From JAKFWF01 sp031367505 (GTDB lineage: Bacteria > Pseudomonadota > Alphaproteobacteria > Rhizobiales > Hyphomicrobiaceae): a stretch of 64,000 bases of DNA. A program made the translations under genes and the position numbers. The notes under the pieces were generated by a model. It made no database searches and was not told the DNA's origin. It worked only from the letters and a program-made list of their open reading frames with translations. Numbering within the stretch: position 1 is the first letter of the stretch; each line of letters starts with the position of its first letter. The DNA lies in contig JANLPY010000172.1 of assembly GCA_031367505.1 (NCBI GenBank), forward strand, positions 31,952 to 95,951, written 5' to 3'. Below are positions 63,718-64,000 of this stretch, piece after piece.

Positions 63718-64000
63718 GCCGCAATGGCCCCTTGGCCCTCCTGTTCCACAGCCTTTTCATCACCTTCATGCTGGCGCCGATATTGATCGTTTGCGTCGTT
63801 GCATTCACGCCGGAAGGCTACCTTTCATTTCCGGCTAATGGGCTATCGCTGCGCTGGTTCCGCGCGATCGGTGACTACCCGGAGTTCTTGCGCGCGTTCA
63901 AAACGAGCCTGCTGCTGGGCTCGATTTCGTCGCTACTCGCGTTGACCTTCGCCGTCCCCGCAGCCTTAGGGTTGGCCCGTTACCGGTTTCGCGGCCGCGA
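63714..64000 (+). CDS. Polyamine-type ABC transporter permease (PotC-like), partial
   Basis: Only the first 95 codons are in the window; the gene runs off the right edge. The visible part has the first membrane helix (HSLFITFMLAPILIVCVVAFT), the periplasmic LSFPANGLSLRWFRAI motif seen in PotC/second permeases, and the start of the second helix. ATG 63714 overlaps the preceding stop by 4 bp. Confidence 0.88.
   Translation, partial: MSRNGPLALLFHSLFITFMLAPILIVCVVAFTPEGYLSFPANGLSLRWFRAIGDYPEFLRAFKTSLLLGSISSLLALTFAVPAALGLARYRFRGR

Noticed and set aside
1..64000. CRISPR arrays, prophage, transposons, toxin-antitoxin or defence islands
   Set aside because: No regularly spaced repeats, transposase or integrase genes, or restriction or other defence genes were found; gene content looks like stable chromosomal core.

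Overview
The window is GC-rich and densely coded, with few and short intergenic gaps. It reads as chromosomal core sequence of an alphaproteobacterium, most likely of the order Hyphomicrobiales (Rhizobiales). The pointers are: a membrane-bound ferritin (MbfA) gene preceded by a 19-bp palindrome that matches an Irr-type iron control element; hemC-hemD followed by the alphaproteobacterial mitofilin (Mic60-like) gene and hemY; the block lpt-lptB-rpoN-hpf-ptsN; fabA-fabB-fabI in a row; and a long (~930 residue) GlnD. I saw no phage, transposase, integron, CRISPR array, rRNA or tRNA gene. The genus cannot be named from this sequence alone.

Layout. 1-3.8 kb: mbfA (cut by the left edge), a Rid-family protein, a DUF1272 zinc-ribbon protein, a gamma-glutamyltransferase-like protein, and the BolA/monothiol glutaredoxin pair. 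3.9-9.6 kb: a PqiA-type membrane protein, then three glycosyltransferases around a Wzx-like flippase, a small surface-polysaccharide cluster. 9.7-15.5 kb: unsaturated and saturated fatty-acid synthesis (fabA, fabB, fabI), a small membrane protein, msrA and a large L,D-transpeptidase. 15.5-23.2 kb: gpsA-tsaD, divergent from hemC-hemD-mitofilin-hemY. 23.2-30.1 kb: glutathione-dependent formaldehyde dehydrogenase, an MFS transporter, a carboxymuconolactone decarboxylase-like protein, enoyl-CoA hydratase, csaA, a TetR-like protein, proC, a YbjN protein and ubiK. 30.2-36.6 kb: lgt, a MidA/NDUFAF7 methyltransferase, pgeF, a lipoprotein, prs and a PilZ protein. 36.6-45.0 kb: a GntR regulator, ribonuclease D, an LptC-LptA-LptA fusion, lptB, rpoN, hpf, ptsN and an XRE regulator. 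45.2-47.6 kb: pheT. 47.6-61.5 kb, all on the minus strand: a WD40 Ser/Thr kinase, a five-gene peptide-type ABC importer, glnD, quiC and a beta-keto-acid cleavage enzyme. 61.8-64 kb: a polyamine-type ABC transporter (ATPase, permease, second permease cut by the right edge).

How the genes work together. The fatty-acid genes, gpsA, the lpt genes, the glycosyltransferases, lgt, pgeF and the L,D-transpeptidase make this an envelope-rich region: acyl chains, glycerol phosphate, lipoprotein acylation, peptidoglycan editing and LPS export. rpoN, ptsN, hpf and glnD represent nitrogen and stress control. The most unusual item is the single polypeptide that joins the LptC anchor to two LptA-type (OstA) domains, in place of separate lptC and lptA genes just upstream of lptB. 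Other points of interest are the iron-control palindrome at mbfA, the Mic60-like gene in the heme operon, a membrane-spanning kinase whose beta-propeller would face the periplasm, glnD lying inside a co-directional transport/catabolism run, and a REP-like palindrome between a substrate-binding protein gene and its permease gene.
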